Under the pieces are notes generated by a model. That model did not search any database. It saw only the letters and a program-made list of their open reading frames with translations, and had not been told where the DNA came from. Below are positions 1 to 7,952 of a DNA stretch of 64,000 nt, piece after piece (the stretch's first letter is position 1; the number at the start of each line of letters is the position of its first letter). The stretch is from Pelagibacteraceae bacterium AG-422-I02 (lineage in GTDB: Bacteria; Pseudomonadota; Alphaproteobacteria; Pelagibacterales; Pelagibacteraceae), in NCBI GenBank assembly GCA_003213555.1, contig QCMS01000003.1:33152-97151 (forward strand), in the 5' to 3' direction. Made by a program: the position numbers and the translations under genes.

Positions 1-2341
1 TTAAAGCATGGTGTGTGATAATTATAAATTTTGTCTTTGTTATTTTAGTAAGTTCATCTAACAATGCACAAAATCTAGTTACATTTGCGTCGTCTAAAGG
101 AGCATCTACTTCATCTAAAACACAAATTGGTGAAGGATTAACTAAAAATACTGCAAATACTAGTGACAAAGCTGTTAAAGCCTGTTCCCCTCCTGACAAT
201 AATGTTATTGATTGCAATCTTTTTCCAGGAGGAGAAACATACATTTCTAAGCCCGCTTCTAAAGGGTCATCGGAGTCTACCAACTCAATTTTAGCTGAAC
301 CGCCATTAAACAATTTTGTGTAGACTTCATTAAATTTTCTATTAACTTTGGTATAAGCGTCCAATAATCTTTCTCTTCCTTTTTGATTTAATTCATCAAT
401 ACTAGTTTTTAATTTCACTATTGCCGAGTAAAGATCGGCTCTATCATCTTCCATCTTTTTTATTTCAGACTCATATTTTTTAGTTTCCTCATCCGCTCTA
501 AGATTTACTGATCCTAAAGACTCTCTTTGTTTTTTTATTTTGTCTGACTTCTTTACTTGTTCTTCCAAAGAGGGAAGACTGTCTGGAGATGTTTCGTTTA
601 AATCTGATCGTGGAAGTAATTCATCTTCATTTAAGATATTTAATTCATTTTTTACAGAATATAATAAATCTTTTTTTCTATTTTCTATACCATCTATAGT
701 TGCCTCATTTCTTGCCTTATTTTCTTTTAATTCAGCTAGTTTTGACTGCACCTCTTTTATATTTTGGTTGATAGAATTGTATTTTTTTTCTACCTCAACT
801 AGTTCTTTTTCTATTTCTTCATTCCTTTTTTTCGTGTTTTCCAAATTTTGAAGGTTTTGTCCTTTTAACGAGGCTATACGCTCTGGATTTTTTTGATTAT
901 CAATCAATTCAGTTTTTATTTTATTTTTTCTATCAGTTAACTCAGAAATCATTTTTTCTGAGTTAGATTTTAAGCTTATCCAATTATCCAATTCGACATC
1001 AATATTTTTGATTCTTTCTTTTCTTTTAATAGAGTCACTTTGTATTGATCTATCTTTTCCATATTTTTCAGCATACTCTTCTTGAGAAGAGGTAATTTTT
1101 TTCACCAGCTGTTTTAGTTCAACAAAGATTTTTTTAGTAAGTTTTTTGTTCGCATCAATATCTTTTTCAATGATGTCTAAAATTTCGTCTAATTTAGTTT
1201 GTAATTGATCTAATTGAAATTTTGACTCTTTCAACTCTTTTGAGGAATTTGTTTCAACCATTGCTAATTCATTTTCAGTTTTTAGTAGTTCTACTTTTTC
1301 TCTGGAAATTCTTTTTTCATTAAGATCTGCATCAAGAGAAATACTTTTTTCTCTTTCAAGATCTGACTCAATAGTTTTCAAGGATTTTTCAAGTTTTTCT
1401 TGTAAAGATTTAACTCTTGACTCCTCTTCATCTAGACCAGTGATATCTAAGTTAAGTTTTTGTAAACTTGCGGCGCTTTCCATTTTTTTGTCCCTAAGTG
1501 GAGCCAACTTTTTATTTTCTTCTTCTAAAAGGGTGTTATTGTGATTTAAATCGATATTTATTGCGCTTATTTCGTCTTCGAGTTCACTTAGTTTTTCAAC
1601 TATTTTTTTTTTATCTTTGTTTATCTCTCTAATCTTTAAATAATACATACCTGCTTCGACCCGCTTTATCTCTCTCGATATTTCTTTATATCTAGTAGCT
1701 TCCTCTGCTTGTTTTTTTAGATTATCCAATTGTTTTTGTTGTTGCTTTTTTAATTCATCTGCTCTTTTCAAATTATTCTCAGCCGCATTTAGCCTTGTTT
1801 CAGCTTCTTGCCTTCTGGCATGAATTCCTGATATTCCTGCGGCCTCCTCTAAAATTGATTTTCTTTCTATTGGTTTAGCAGTAACTAGCTGTCCTATTCT
1901 TCCTTGGCTGATAAGAGAGGGAGAATGTGCTCCGGTAGATAAATCAGCAAATAGAGTTTGCACATCTCGTGCTCTAACTTCTTTATCATTGATATAATAT
2001 TTTGATCCTTTATCTTTTTCAATTTTTCTTTTTATTGTAATCTCATCTAAATCTTTATAAATAGCAGGTCCCTCTTTATTTTGATTGTCAAGGTATAATA
2101 AAACTTCTGAAATATTTTTTGATGCTCTATTAGAAGTTCCGGAAAAAATAACATCTTCCATTCCGCTCCCCCTCATGCTTTTTGCTGAATTTTCACCCAT
2201 GCACCAACGTAAAGCCTCTACTATGTTTGATTTACCGCAACCATTTGGACCAACAATACCTGTTAAGCCATCTTCAATTAAAAAAGTTGTTTTTTCTGAG
2301 AATGATTTAAACGCCGTGATGTCAATTTTTTTAAATTTCAT
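1..2341 (-). CDS. smc: Chromosome partition protein SMC (3' end cut by window edge; no visible hinge)
   Basis: This is an SMC-type ATPase for chromosome organisation. The ORF track omits it because it runs off the left edge. I translated it by eye without meeting a stop. The N-terminal head has Walker A GPNGCGKSN near residue 32 and a Q-loop region. The C-terminal head has the signature LLSGGEQALTALSL, Walker B and D-loop VLDEVDAPLDDANVTRF, and the H-loop ITHHAL at the edge. Between the heads (about residues 165-680) I see only charged coiled coil. The usual Gly-rich hinge of about 150 residues is not apparent. Perhaps 800-860 residues are expected in total, against about 1150-1200 for typical SMC. 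The ATG at 2341 abuts the stop of the upstream DsbA-like gene, so the two are probably co-transcribed. Confidence 0.93.
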   Translation of the reverse strand, partial: MKFKKIDITAFKSFSEKTTFLIEDGLTGIVGPNGCGKSNIVEALRWCMGENSAKSMRGSGMEDVIFSGTSNRASKNISEVLLYLDNQNKEGPAIYKDLDEITIKRKIEKDKGSKYYINDKEVRARDVQTLFADLSTGAHSPSLISQGRIGQLVTAKPIERKSILEEAAGISGIHARRQEAETRLNAAENNLKRADELKKQQQKQLDNLKKQAEEATRYKEISREIKRVEAGMYYLKIREINKDKKKIVEKLSELEDEISAINIDLNHNNTLLEEENKKLAPLRDKKMESAASLQKLNLDITGLDEEESRVKSLQEKLEKSLKTIESDLEREKSISLDADLNEKRISREKVELLKTENELAMVETNSSKELKESKFQLDQLQTKLDEILDIIEKDIDANKKLTKKIFVELKQLVKKITSSQEEYAEKYGKDRSIQSDSIKRKERIKNIDVELDNWISLKSNSEKMISELTDRKNKIKTELIDNQKNPERIASLKGQNLQNLENTKKRNEEIEKELVEVEKKYNSINQNIKEVQSKLAELKENKARNEATIDGIENRKKDLLYSVKNELNILNEDELLPRSDLNETSPDSLPSLEEQVKKSDKIKKQRESLGSVNLRADEETKKYESEIKKMEDDRADLYSAIVKLKTSIDELNQKGRERLLDAYTKVNRKFNEVYTKLFNGGSAKIELVDSDDPLEAGLEMYVSPPGKRLQSITLLSGGEQALTALSLVFAVFLVNPSPICVLDEVDAPLDDANVTRFCALLDELTKITKTKFIIITHHAL

Positions 2342-2932
2342 CTACAAATTTTTGTCAATTATTTTTTTGAATGTTTTATAGTCACTTTTATCTGTATATT
2401 TTTTTTCATTTACTATGATTGTTGGCGTGGACTCAATCTCATATTTTTTTTGAGCATCTATTCTTTGATTAAGAATTTCATCTTGTGCTTTATCATCTTG
2501 AAGACACGCTTCCATTTTTTCTTCTGTTAAATCAAAATTAGTACCAATTTTTTTTATTAGTACGTTAATCTTATTTATGTCAGAGCCAACTGCCCAAATT
2601 TTTTGCTTATTATAGATTGCTTCTAATAATTCAAATTTTTTATTATTGTTTAATTGACATCTTACAATAATTTCAGCATTAAGGGCGGCCAAGTCTAATG
2701 GAAAAGCATGGTGCTCGAATCTGACCAAACCTTTATCAATATAATCTTTTTTTAAATCATTGAATATTGCAGTATGAAAATTTGCGCAGTGTGGACACGT
2801 TAATGAGGAAAAAACTTTTACAGTTACCTTAGCCTCAGTGCTCCCCATAGTCAAAATTTTACTCTCCAGTGGACTTACAAAAGTAAAAAAACTTAACAAA
2901 ACTATATTTAAAAATTTATTTATTTCTTTCAT
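2342..2932 (-). CDS. DsbA-family thiol:disulfide oxidoreductase, exported
   Basis: A thioredoxin-fold oxidoreductase, probably acting on disulfides in the periplasm. It begins with a hydrophobic signal peptide (about residues 1-24, ending near PLES). The active site CPHC lies in SSLTCPHCANFH (about residues 44-55), and a cis-proline loop ESTPTIIVN sits near the C terminus. At 196 residues it matches single-domain DsbA/BdbD-like proteins. Its start overlaps the 3' end of the upstream DUF721 gene by 17 bp and its stop abuts the smc start codon, so dciA-dsbA-smc looks like one operon. Substrates and redox partner cannot be inferred. Confidence 0.88.
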   Translation of the reverse strand: MKEINKFLNIVLLSFFTFVSPLESKILTMGSTEAKVTVKVFSSLTCPHCANFHTAIFNDLKKDYIDKGLVRFEHHAFPLDLAALNAEIIVRCQLNNNKKFELLEAIYNKQKIWAVGSDINKINVLIKKIGTNFDLTEEKMEACLQDDKAQDEILNQRIDAQKKYEIESTPTIIVNEKKYTDKSDYKTFKKIIDKNL

Positions 2933-3401
2933 TGAATGCTTTTAATAAGTTGTTTAATGAATTTTTTAGTTCGTCGTTTCTAATTTTACTCATTTTTTCT
3001 TTAATTGAAGCAATATTTTTAATTTGTGGAAAAACCTTGTAGTTAGATTTTGATGAATCTTGTATGATTTTCAGTGTGACGTGACTAATGCAATCATATC
3101 CAAAAAAACTATTAATTTTTTCCATTATCTCTCCTTTTTTATATTCAATTTCCATTTCTTTTCCATGGATCACATTTAAAACCAAAGTTCCATTTTTCAT
3201 GTTCTTACCCATTTTAACTGACGAAGGATAGCTCGCATCAGAAATTTTCTTAGAAATCATTTTTGTCCAATTGTCTACAATATTAGAATAATTATAACTT
3301 CCTTTTTGGAGATATTTTTTAAGGGTTTTGGGCACTGTTCGTGAAAAAGGTCTAAGCCCTTGAATGAACGTATTGGTTTTATTATTATTTTTTATATGCA
3401 T
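2916..3401 (-). CDS. dciA: DUF721 / DciA-family protein, putative replicative helicase loader
   Basis: A 161-residue protein with the DUF721 pattern: a basic N-terminal stretch, then a compact alpha/beta domain (about 35-115: NIVDNWTKMISKKISDAS, GTLVLNVIHGKEMEIEY, KINSFFGYDCISHVTLK). The family includes DciA, the ancestral bacterial loader of DnaB, and members sit near mutY and dsbA in alphaproteobacteria. The ATG at 3401-3399 overlaps the mutY ATG (3396-3398) in the palindrome ATGCAT, so any promoter for this gene lies inside mutY. Role assignment rests on the family. Homology to DUF721 is reasonably clear, helicase loading here is inferred. Confidence 0.75.
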   Translation of the reverse strand: MHIKNNNKTNTFIQGLRPFSRTVPKTLKKYLQKGSYNYSNIVDNWTKMISKKISDASYPSSVKMGKNMKNGTLVLNVIHGKEMEIEYKKGEIMEKINSFFGYDCISHVTLKIIQDSSKSNYKVFPQIKNIASIKEKMSKIRNDELKNSLNNLLKAFNERNK

Positions 3402-4397
3402 TTAAATCCAACATTATCAAAAAAAATTCTAGCTTGGTATGATAATAGCAGGCGAAATTTACCTTGGCGTGTTAGCAAAAATTCTCCGAAAAGGCTCTAT
3501 TATAGACTTTTAAGTGAATTTATGTTGCAACAAACACAAGTAAAAACTGTAATACCATATTTTAACAAATTTATTAATAAATATACTACGCTTGAGTCCT
3601 TATCAAAAATTAATGAAAATCAAATTTTAAAGCTATGGGAAGGTTTAGGATATTACAGAAGAGCACGAAATCTTTTAGCTACCAGCAAATTATTAGTAAA
3701 AAAATACAAATCTAAACTTCCTAAGACATTTAAAGAAGTAAAAACTTTGCCGGGTGTAGGAGATTATACAGCCAACGCTCTTTTGGGGTTTGTTTATAAT
3801 AAACCGACATTAGCAATAGATGGAAATGTAAAAAGAGTATTTTCTAGGTATCTTAATAAAAAAGAGACAAATATAGATTTTGAAAGATTAATTATTATAA
3901 ATAAAAGAAATCTTTTTATTACCAATAGAAACTCAGAACTAATTGAAGCTTTAATGGAATTTGGTGCTTTAGTTTGTAAACCAAAAGACCCAAAATGTAG
4001 TCAATGTTGTTTGAATAATAATTGCAGGTACATAAAATCAACAAAAAAAATTAAAACAAATAAAAGAAAAAAAATAAAGATCATGAATTACGATATTTTT
4101 TGTTATGTAAACAAAAAAAAACAAATCGCCCTGACAAAAATAAACAAAATAAGTTTTCTTAAAAACTTTAATTTACCGCTTATTAAAAAAATGAAAAGTA
4201 ATTCTATAAATAAAGAGTGGAAGTTTTTAAAAAATTATAAAAATTCTATTTCTAATTTAAATCTAAATATTAATTTATATTATAAATTTTCTAATAAAAT
4301 TCCAAATTCATATAATTGGTACTCTTTAAAAAACAATAAAGAATTAATACCTAGTTTTACTAAAAAAATATTTAATCAAATTTCAACTCTATTCTAA
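3396..4397 (+). CDS. mutY: A/G-specific adenine glycosylase MutY
   Basis: Removes adenine mispaired with 8-oxoG or G in base excision repair. Visible motifs are the catalytic-helix region LSEFMLQQTQVKTVIPYF, the helix-hairpin-helix LPGVGDYTANALL followed by the catalytic Asp in LAIDGNVKRVFSRY, and the 4Fe-4S loop Cys-X6-Cys-X2-Cys-X5-Cys (CKPKDPKCSQCCLNNNC). The C-terminal NUDIX-like 8-oxoG recognition domain is Lys/Asn rich and degenerate. I use the ATG at 3396 (MHLNPTLSKKIL) rather than the track's 3360, because the first 12 codons would lie entirely inside the divergent dciA gene and family proteins begin near this point. The stop overlaps the next ATG (TAATG). Confidence 0.95.
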   Translation: MHLNPTLSKKILAWYDNSRRNLPWRVSKNSPKRLYYRLLSEFMLQQTQVKTVIPYFNKFINKYTTLESLSKINENQILKLWEGLGYYRRARNLLATSKLLVKKYKSKLPKTFKEVKTLPGVGDYTANALLGFVYNKPTLAIDGNVKRVFSRYLNKKETNIDFERLIIINKRNLFITNRNSELIEALMEFGALVCKPKDPKCSQCCLNNNCRYIKSTKKIKTNKRKKIKIMNYDIFCYVNKKKQIALTKINKISFLKNFNLPLIKKMKSNSINKEWKFLKNYKNSISNLNLNINLYYKFSNKIPNSYNWYSLKNNKELIPSFTKKIFNQISTLF

Positions 4398-5530
4398 TGA
4401 AAAAAAAATGTGCAATAATTGGTGCTGGTATCGCAGGATTAACTCTAGCAAATTTAATAAAAAAATATACTGATCATGAATTCATGGTTTACGAAAAAGA
4501 TGATAGTTTATCCCTTGAGGAAGGTTATGGTATTCAATTAGGAACAAATAGTATAAAAATTTTAAATCAAATAAGTTTTGATAAAATTAACAAAGAAAAA
4601 ATTTTTCAACCGAAAACAATAGATATTTATAATATTCAAAACGAAAAAATATGCGATTTAAATTTATCTAAGTTTAACAGTCCAGAAGCAAAATACACCA
4701 CGCTTCAAAGATCGACTTTAATAGAATTTTTAAAAGAGGAAATTTACACACAGCATTTAAGATTTGGAAAAAAAATAAAAGAGGTCTCTGAACTAAAAGA
4801 TAAAGTTCTTATCAAATTTGACGATAATACAAATGATTTAGTAGATTTCGTTTTTGCTGCAGATGGAATATTTTCTAACACCAGGTCATTTTTTGAAATA
4901 AAAAAAAATGAGCCAAGATTTAAAAAAGCTATTGCAGCAAGAATTATTTTAAATTCAAAATCTGAATTTGATATAAATGAGGAAAATATAAGTTTAATGC
5001 TTGGAAGTAATAGTCATATTGTTCTTTATCCAATAAACAAAAAAAAAGAACTCAATATGGTTTGTATAATGAGATGTAAAAAATATGAACCTGATAATGT
5101 CAAACATTTGGTCCAAGAAATAATTTTAAAACAAAATCCAAAATTAAAAAATATATTTGAGAATGAAATAAAAACATGGCCTTTATATTTTACTCCAAAA
5201 ATTATTCCCTCTTCTAATAAAAAAGTATTTTACATCGGAGATGCTTTTAATGGGTTTTTACCAACTCTCGCACAAGGTGCTGGGCAGTCTATAGAAAGTG
5301 CTTTTGAAATATTTAATTTATTGGCAAAAGATAAGCTTGGTAAAGAAAATAATTATTTTGAAATTAGATTAAAAAGGGCAAAAATTATTAGAAGTAGGTC
5401 AAATTTTAACTTCTTTGTATTTCACTTTAAAAGCAAAATTATGCAAAATTTAAGAAATCTATTTTTGAAGTTTTTGGTAAAACGCAAATTTTTTGTAAAA
5501 AGATACTTAGGTAAAGTTTATAAGAATTAG
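4397..5530 (+). CDS. FAD-dependent monooxygenase (PHBH/UbiH-like), substrate unknown
   Basis: A class A flavoprotein monooxygenase of 377 residues. It has the N-terminal Rossmann motif GAGIAGLTLANL (about 8-19), an Arg-containing LQRSTLIEFL stretch, the DG motif FAADGIFSNTR (about 155), and the GD motif YIGDAFNGFLPTLAQGAGQSIESAFE (about 278-303) that binds FAD ribityl. This architecture is shared by ubiquinone-ring hydroxylases, salicylate and kynurenine hydroxylases. Without alignment I cannot say which. It overlaps mutY by 1 bp and its TAG stop overlaps the ccrM stop in the 4-mer TTAG. A basic C-terminal tail follows the FAD domain. Confidence 0.8.
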   Translation: MKKKCAIIGAGIAGLTLANLIKKYTDHEFMVYEKDDSLSLEEGYGIQLGTNSIKILNQISFDKINKEKIFQPKTIDIYNIQNEKICDLNLSKFNSPEAKYTTLQRSTLIEFLKEEIYTQHLRFGKKIKEVSELKDKVLIKFDDNTNDLVDFVFAADGIFSNTRSFFEIKKNEPRFKKAIAARIILNSKSEFDINEENISLMLGSNSHIVLYPINKKKELNMVCIMRCKKYEPDNVKHLVQEIILKQNPKLKNIFENEIKTWPLYFTPKIIPSSNKKVFYIGDAFNGFLPTLAQGAGQSIESAFEIFNLLAKDKLGKENNYFEIRLKRAKIIRSRSNFNFFVFHFKSKIMQNLRNLFLKFLVKRKFFVKRYLGKVYKN

Positions 5531-6600
5531 ACTTTATTTTTAGAGATAAATTTTTGTCTTAAACTATCAATTACAACAGTGGATCCATTAATATTACAAT
5601 GCCAATACGTCCAACCATTGAAGCTCTCGGCACCCATAATTGTTGCAGCTACTTTATGAATTGAACCCTCCGACTCTTTATACTTAATACTTCCATCAGC
5701 CATAATTTTAGCATTAATCTTCTTTTTCGAATCAAATAGGGTAGTACCAGGCTTTAATATTCCTAGTTCTATTAGAGAGCCAAATGGTATTCTTGGTTTA
5801 AATTTATTATTTTCAATAGTATCTAAATAACTTTCCTCTACAGCTTTTGTTTTATTTATTCTTTCTCTAGCAGCTTTAAAATACTTTTTATCTCTTTCTA
5901 TTCCAAAATATTTTCTACCTAATTTTTTAGCAACTACAGCTGTTGTTCCAGTACCTAAAAAAGGATCAAAGATGGCATCACCTTTGTTTGTTGTAGCTAA
6001 AATAATCCTATGCAAAAGGGCCTCTGGTTTTTGTGTAGAATGAATTTTTTTCCCATTTTTCTTTAGTCTTTCTTTTCCGTTACAAATAGGTAATGTCCAG
6101 TCTGATCTCATCTGTAAGTCATCATTTAAGCATTTTAATGACTGATAATTAAACGTGTATTTTGATTTCTTATTTTTTGAAGCCCAGATAAGAGTTTCAT
6201 GTGCATTAGTAAATCGTGTACCTCTAAAATTTGGCATTGGATTATTCTTTCTCCAGATGACATCATTAAGAAGCCAGTAATTTAAATTTTGTAAGTGATA
6301 ACCTATACGAAAAATATTGTGATAAGAACCTATCACCCAAATACTACCATTATCTTTTAGAATTCTTTTACACTCATTAAGCCATGCAATGCAGAATTCA
6401 TCGTAATGTTTGAAACTGTCAAACTGATCCCACTTGTCATTCACACCATTAACTTCACTTGAGTCAGGTCGAGTTAACTTTTCACCAATCTGCATATTGT
6501 AGGGGGGGTCAGCAAAAACTAAATTATAGGATTTATCAGGAATATTTTTTATTTCCTTTAAACAATCTCCATTAACAACTTTATTAAAAAATTTTGACAT
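5527..6600 (-). CDS. ccrM: Cell-cycle GANTC adenine-N6 DNA methyltransferase CcrM
   Basis: Methylates adenine in GANTC in alphaproteobacteria and controls cell-cycle transcription. Motif IV is FADPPYNMQIG. The CcrM-typical blocks WDQFDSFKHYDEF, VIGSYHNIFRIGYHLQ, NPMPNFRGTRFTNAHETLIW and DPFLGTGTTAVVAKKLG (motif I, SAM binding) follow. The C-terminal DNA-recognition domain runs from about 265 (RIPFGSLIELGILKPGTTLF) to the end, with NGWTYWH. The ATG at 6600 gives 357 residues, matching Caulobacter CcrM. The track start at 6612 is a TTG inside the regulatory inverted repeat. It lies downstream of rnhB, as in Caulobacter. Three GANTC sites lie in the 77-bp leader, which suggests methylation-dependent autoregulation. 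Confidence 0.96.
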   Translation of the reverse strand: MSKFFNKVVNGDCLKEIKNIPDKSYNLVFADPPYNMQIGEKLTRPDSSEVNGVNDKWDQFDSFKHYDEFCIAWLNECKRILKDNGSIWVIGSYHNIFRIGYHLQNLNYWLLNDVIWRKNNPMPNFRGTRFTNAHETLIWASKNKKSKYTFNYQSLKCLNDDLQMRSDWTLPICNGKERLKKNGKKIHSTQKPEALLHRIILATTNKGDAIFDPFLGTGTTAVVAKKLGRKYFGIERDKKYFKAARERINKTKAVEESYLDTIENNKFKPRIPFGSLIELGILKPGTTLFDSKKKINAKIMADGSIKYKESEGSIHKVAATIMGAESFNGWTYWHCNINGSTVVIDSLRQKFISKNKV

Positions 6601-6604
6601 TTTT

Positions 6605-6659
6605 AGATTCAACCTTAAATTGAATCTTGGGTCAAACCTTTTTGATGAGAAAATGAATC
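6605..6659 (-). promoter_or_regulatory. GANTC-bearing inverted repeat and third GANTC upstream of ccrM
   Basis: A perfect 8-bp inverted repeat, AGATTCAA (6605-6612) and TTGAATCT (6620-6627), is separated by 7 bp. Each arm holds one GANTC site (GATTC 6606-6610, GAATC 6622-6626). A third site, GAATC, is at 6655-6659. The element lies in the 77-bp gap between rnhB and ccrM, starting 5 bp before the ccrM ATG. In Caulobacter the ccrM promoter leader also carries GANTC sites that link its transcription to methylation state; transfer of that role here is inference. Confidence 0.6.
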
Positions 6660-6677
6660 TTCTTGTGTTTGAAATTC

Positions 6678-7250
6678 TTAGTTGGACAATATCTTGTGTA
6701 CAGGTTTGAAACCTTTTCTATGATGAGATGTAATGCCAAATTTTTTAAGGCCTTCTAAATGAGCCCTAGTTCCATAACCAAAGTTACTTTCCCAAGCATA
6801 ATCAGAAAATTTCTGAGCAAGTTTAATCATGAGGTTGTCTCTGTAAACTTTTGCAATAATAGAGGCTGCACTAATCACTTTTATTTTTTCATCACCATTG
6901 ATAATAGTTTTACAATTTTTTAATCCACTAGGAGTAAAATTTCCATCTATTAATATAAGATTTGGTTTTAAAGGTAATCTTTCAATAGCTCTTTTCATCG
7001 ATAGCAATGAAGCTTGAAGAATATTTAAATCTAAAATTTCGTCAACAGACGCTAGGCCAATAGCATAATACGAATAAAATTTAATATGATCTGAGATCTT
7101 TTGCCTTTTATTAAAGCTAATTTTTTTGGAGTCTTTGAGAAGGTTTAAATTAATACCCTGTTTTAGTATTACAGCTGCAGAAACTACTGGACCAGCGAGA
7201 CATCCTCTACCAACTTCATCAACTCCAGCAGTAATAATTTTTTTGTTCAA
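6678..7250 (-). CDS. rnhB: Ribonuclease HII
   Basis: Cleaves the RNA strand in RNA-DNA hybrids and at single ribonucleotides embedded in DNA. The N-terminal motif AGVDEVGRGCLAGPVV carries the first Asp-Glu catalytic pair. LKDSKKIS, LILIDGNF (third acidic residue) and KVISAASIIAKVYRDNLM (fourth Asp) follow in family order. At 190 residues it is normal for bacterial RNase HII. It is separated by 1 bp from the upstream uracil-DNA glycosylase gene and precedes ccrM, the rnhB-ccrM order seen in other alphaproteobacteria. Confidence 0.95.
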   Translation of the reverse strand: MNKKIITAGVDEVGRGCLAGPVVSAAVILKQGINLNLLKDSKKISFNKRQKISDHIKFYSYYAIGLASVDEILDLNILQASLLSMKRAIERLPLKPNLILIDGNFTPSGLKNCKTIINGDEKIKVISAASIIAKVYRDNLMIKLAQKFSDYAWESNFGYGTRAHLEGLKKFGITSHHRKGFKPVHKILSN

Positions 7251-7251
7251 T

Positions 7252-7944
7252 TTAATTAGTTTTTTTATCTCTTATCATTTTTAAGTCAATCCAAGCCATC
7301 TTTTTTTGAGCTGGTTGCCTCATTAAAAATGCAGGGTGAAATGTAATAATTACAGAGGTTCTACAATTACCAAATTTTTTTTCAATCCATTTTCCTCTCA
7401 TTTTAGATATTACTTCGTCATTTCCAATTAATGCATTCATCGCCGTACTACCAAGTAAGACTAAAATTTTTGGGTTAATAATTTCAATATGTCTTGAAAC
7501 GAAAGGTAAATATCTCTTTATCTCCTCATCGGTTGGTCTTCTATTGTTAGGCGGACGGAAATTTATAATATTTGTTATATATACTTTTTTTCTATCTAAA
7601 TTGATCGACGAAAGCATTTTGTCAAGTAAGGCACCGGCACGACCTACAAATGGTAAGCCTTCTTCATCCTCATTAGCTCCCGGGGCTTCTCCAATAAGCA
7701 TTATATTAGATTTTGGGTTTCCATCACTGAATACCATGTTAGTTGCGTTATTTTTGAGATCACAGTTTTTAATGCTATGTATTGATTTTACAAGTCTTTC
7801 TAATTCAAGGGCTTTATTACCAGAAATTTCAAGATTGTTTCTTTTGTACCTATTGATTGCTTTGTTATTGTAAATTAAATTATGATTTATAAGTTTATAA
7901 TATTTTACTAATTTTATTGGATTAGAAATATTTTTTTTAATCAT
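7252..7944 (-). CDS. Uracil-DNA glycosylase family 4-like protein, FeS cysteines largely missing
   Basis: Contains the family-4 UDG motifs IMLIGEAPGANEDEEGLPFVGRAG (about 79-101; quoted here in parts as GEAPGANEDEEG and PFVGRAG) and the distal ITFHPAFLMRQ (about 203). The body TNIINFRPPNNRRPTDEE is also family-typical. Classical thermophilic members bind 4Fe-4S through four cysteines. Here only one Cys is visible in the N-terminal pair region (KNCDLKN), the Cys of the KCRPP motif is Phe, and the following one is Tyr (RYLPFV). The protein may therefore lack the cluster. It starts 8 bp from the divergent TPR gene and precedes rnhB. Confidence 0.82.
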   Translation of the reverse strand: MIKKNISNPIKLVKYYKLINHNLIYNNKAINRYKRNNLEISGNKALELERLVKSIHSIKNCDLKNNATNMVFSDGNPKSNIMLIGEAPGANEDEEGLPFVGRAGALLDKMLSSINLDRKKVYITNIINFRPPNNRRPTDEEIKRYLPFVSRHIEIINPKILVLLGSTAMNALIGNDEVISKMRGKWIEKKFGNCRTSVIITFHPAFLMRQPAQKKMAWIDLKMIRDKKTN

Positions 7945-7952
7945 CAGTTTAT

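Noticed and set aside
540-851. Ser/Phe-rich plus-strand ORF of 103 aa (and the 15-323 ORF)
   Set aside because: Both are antisense shadows of the smc coiled-coil and head codons, which read through continuously on the minus strand.
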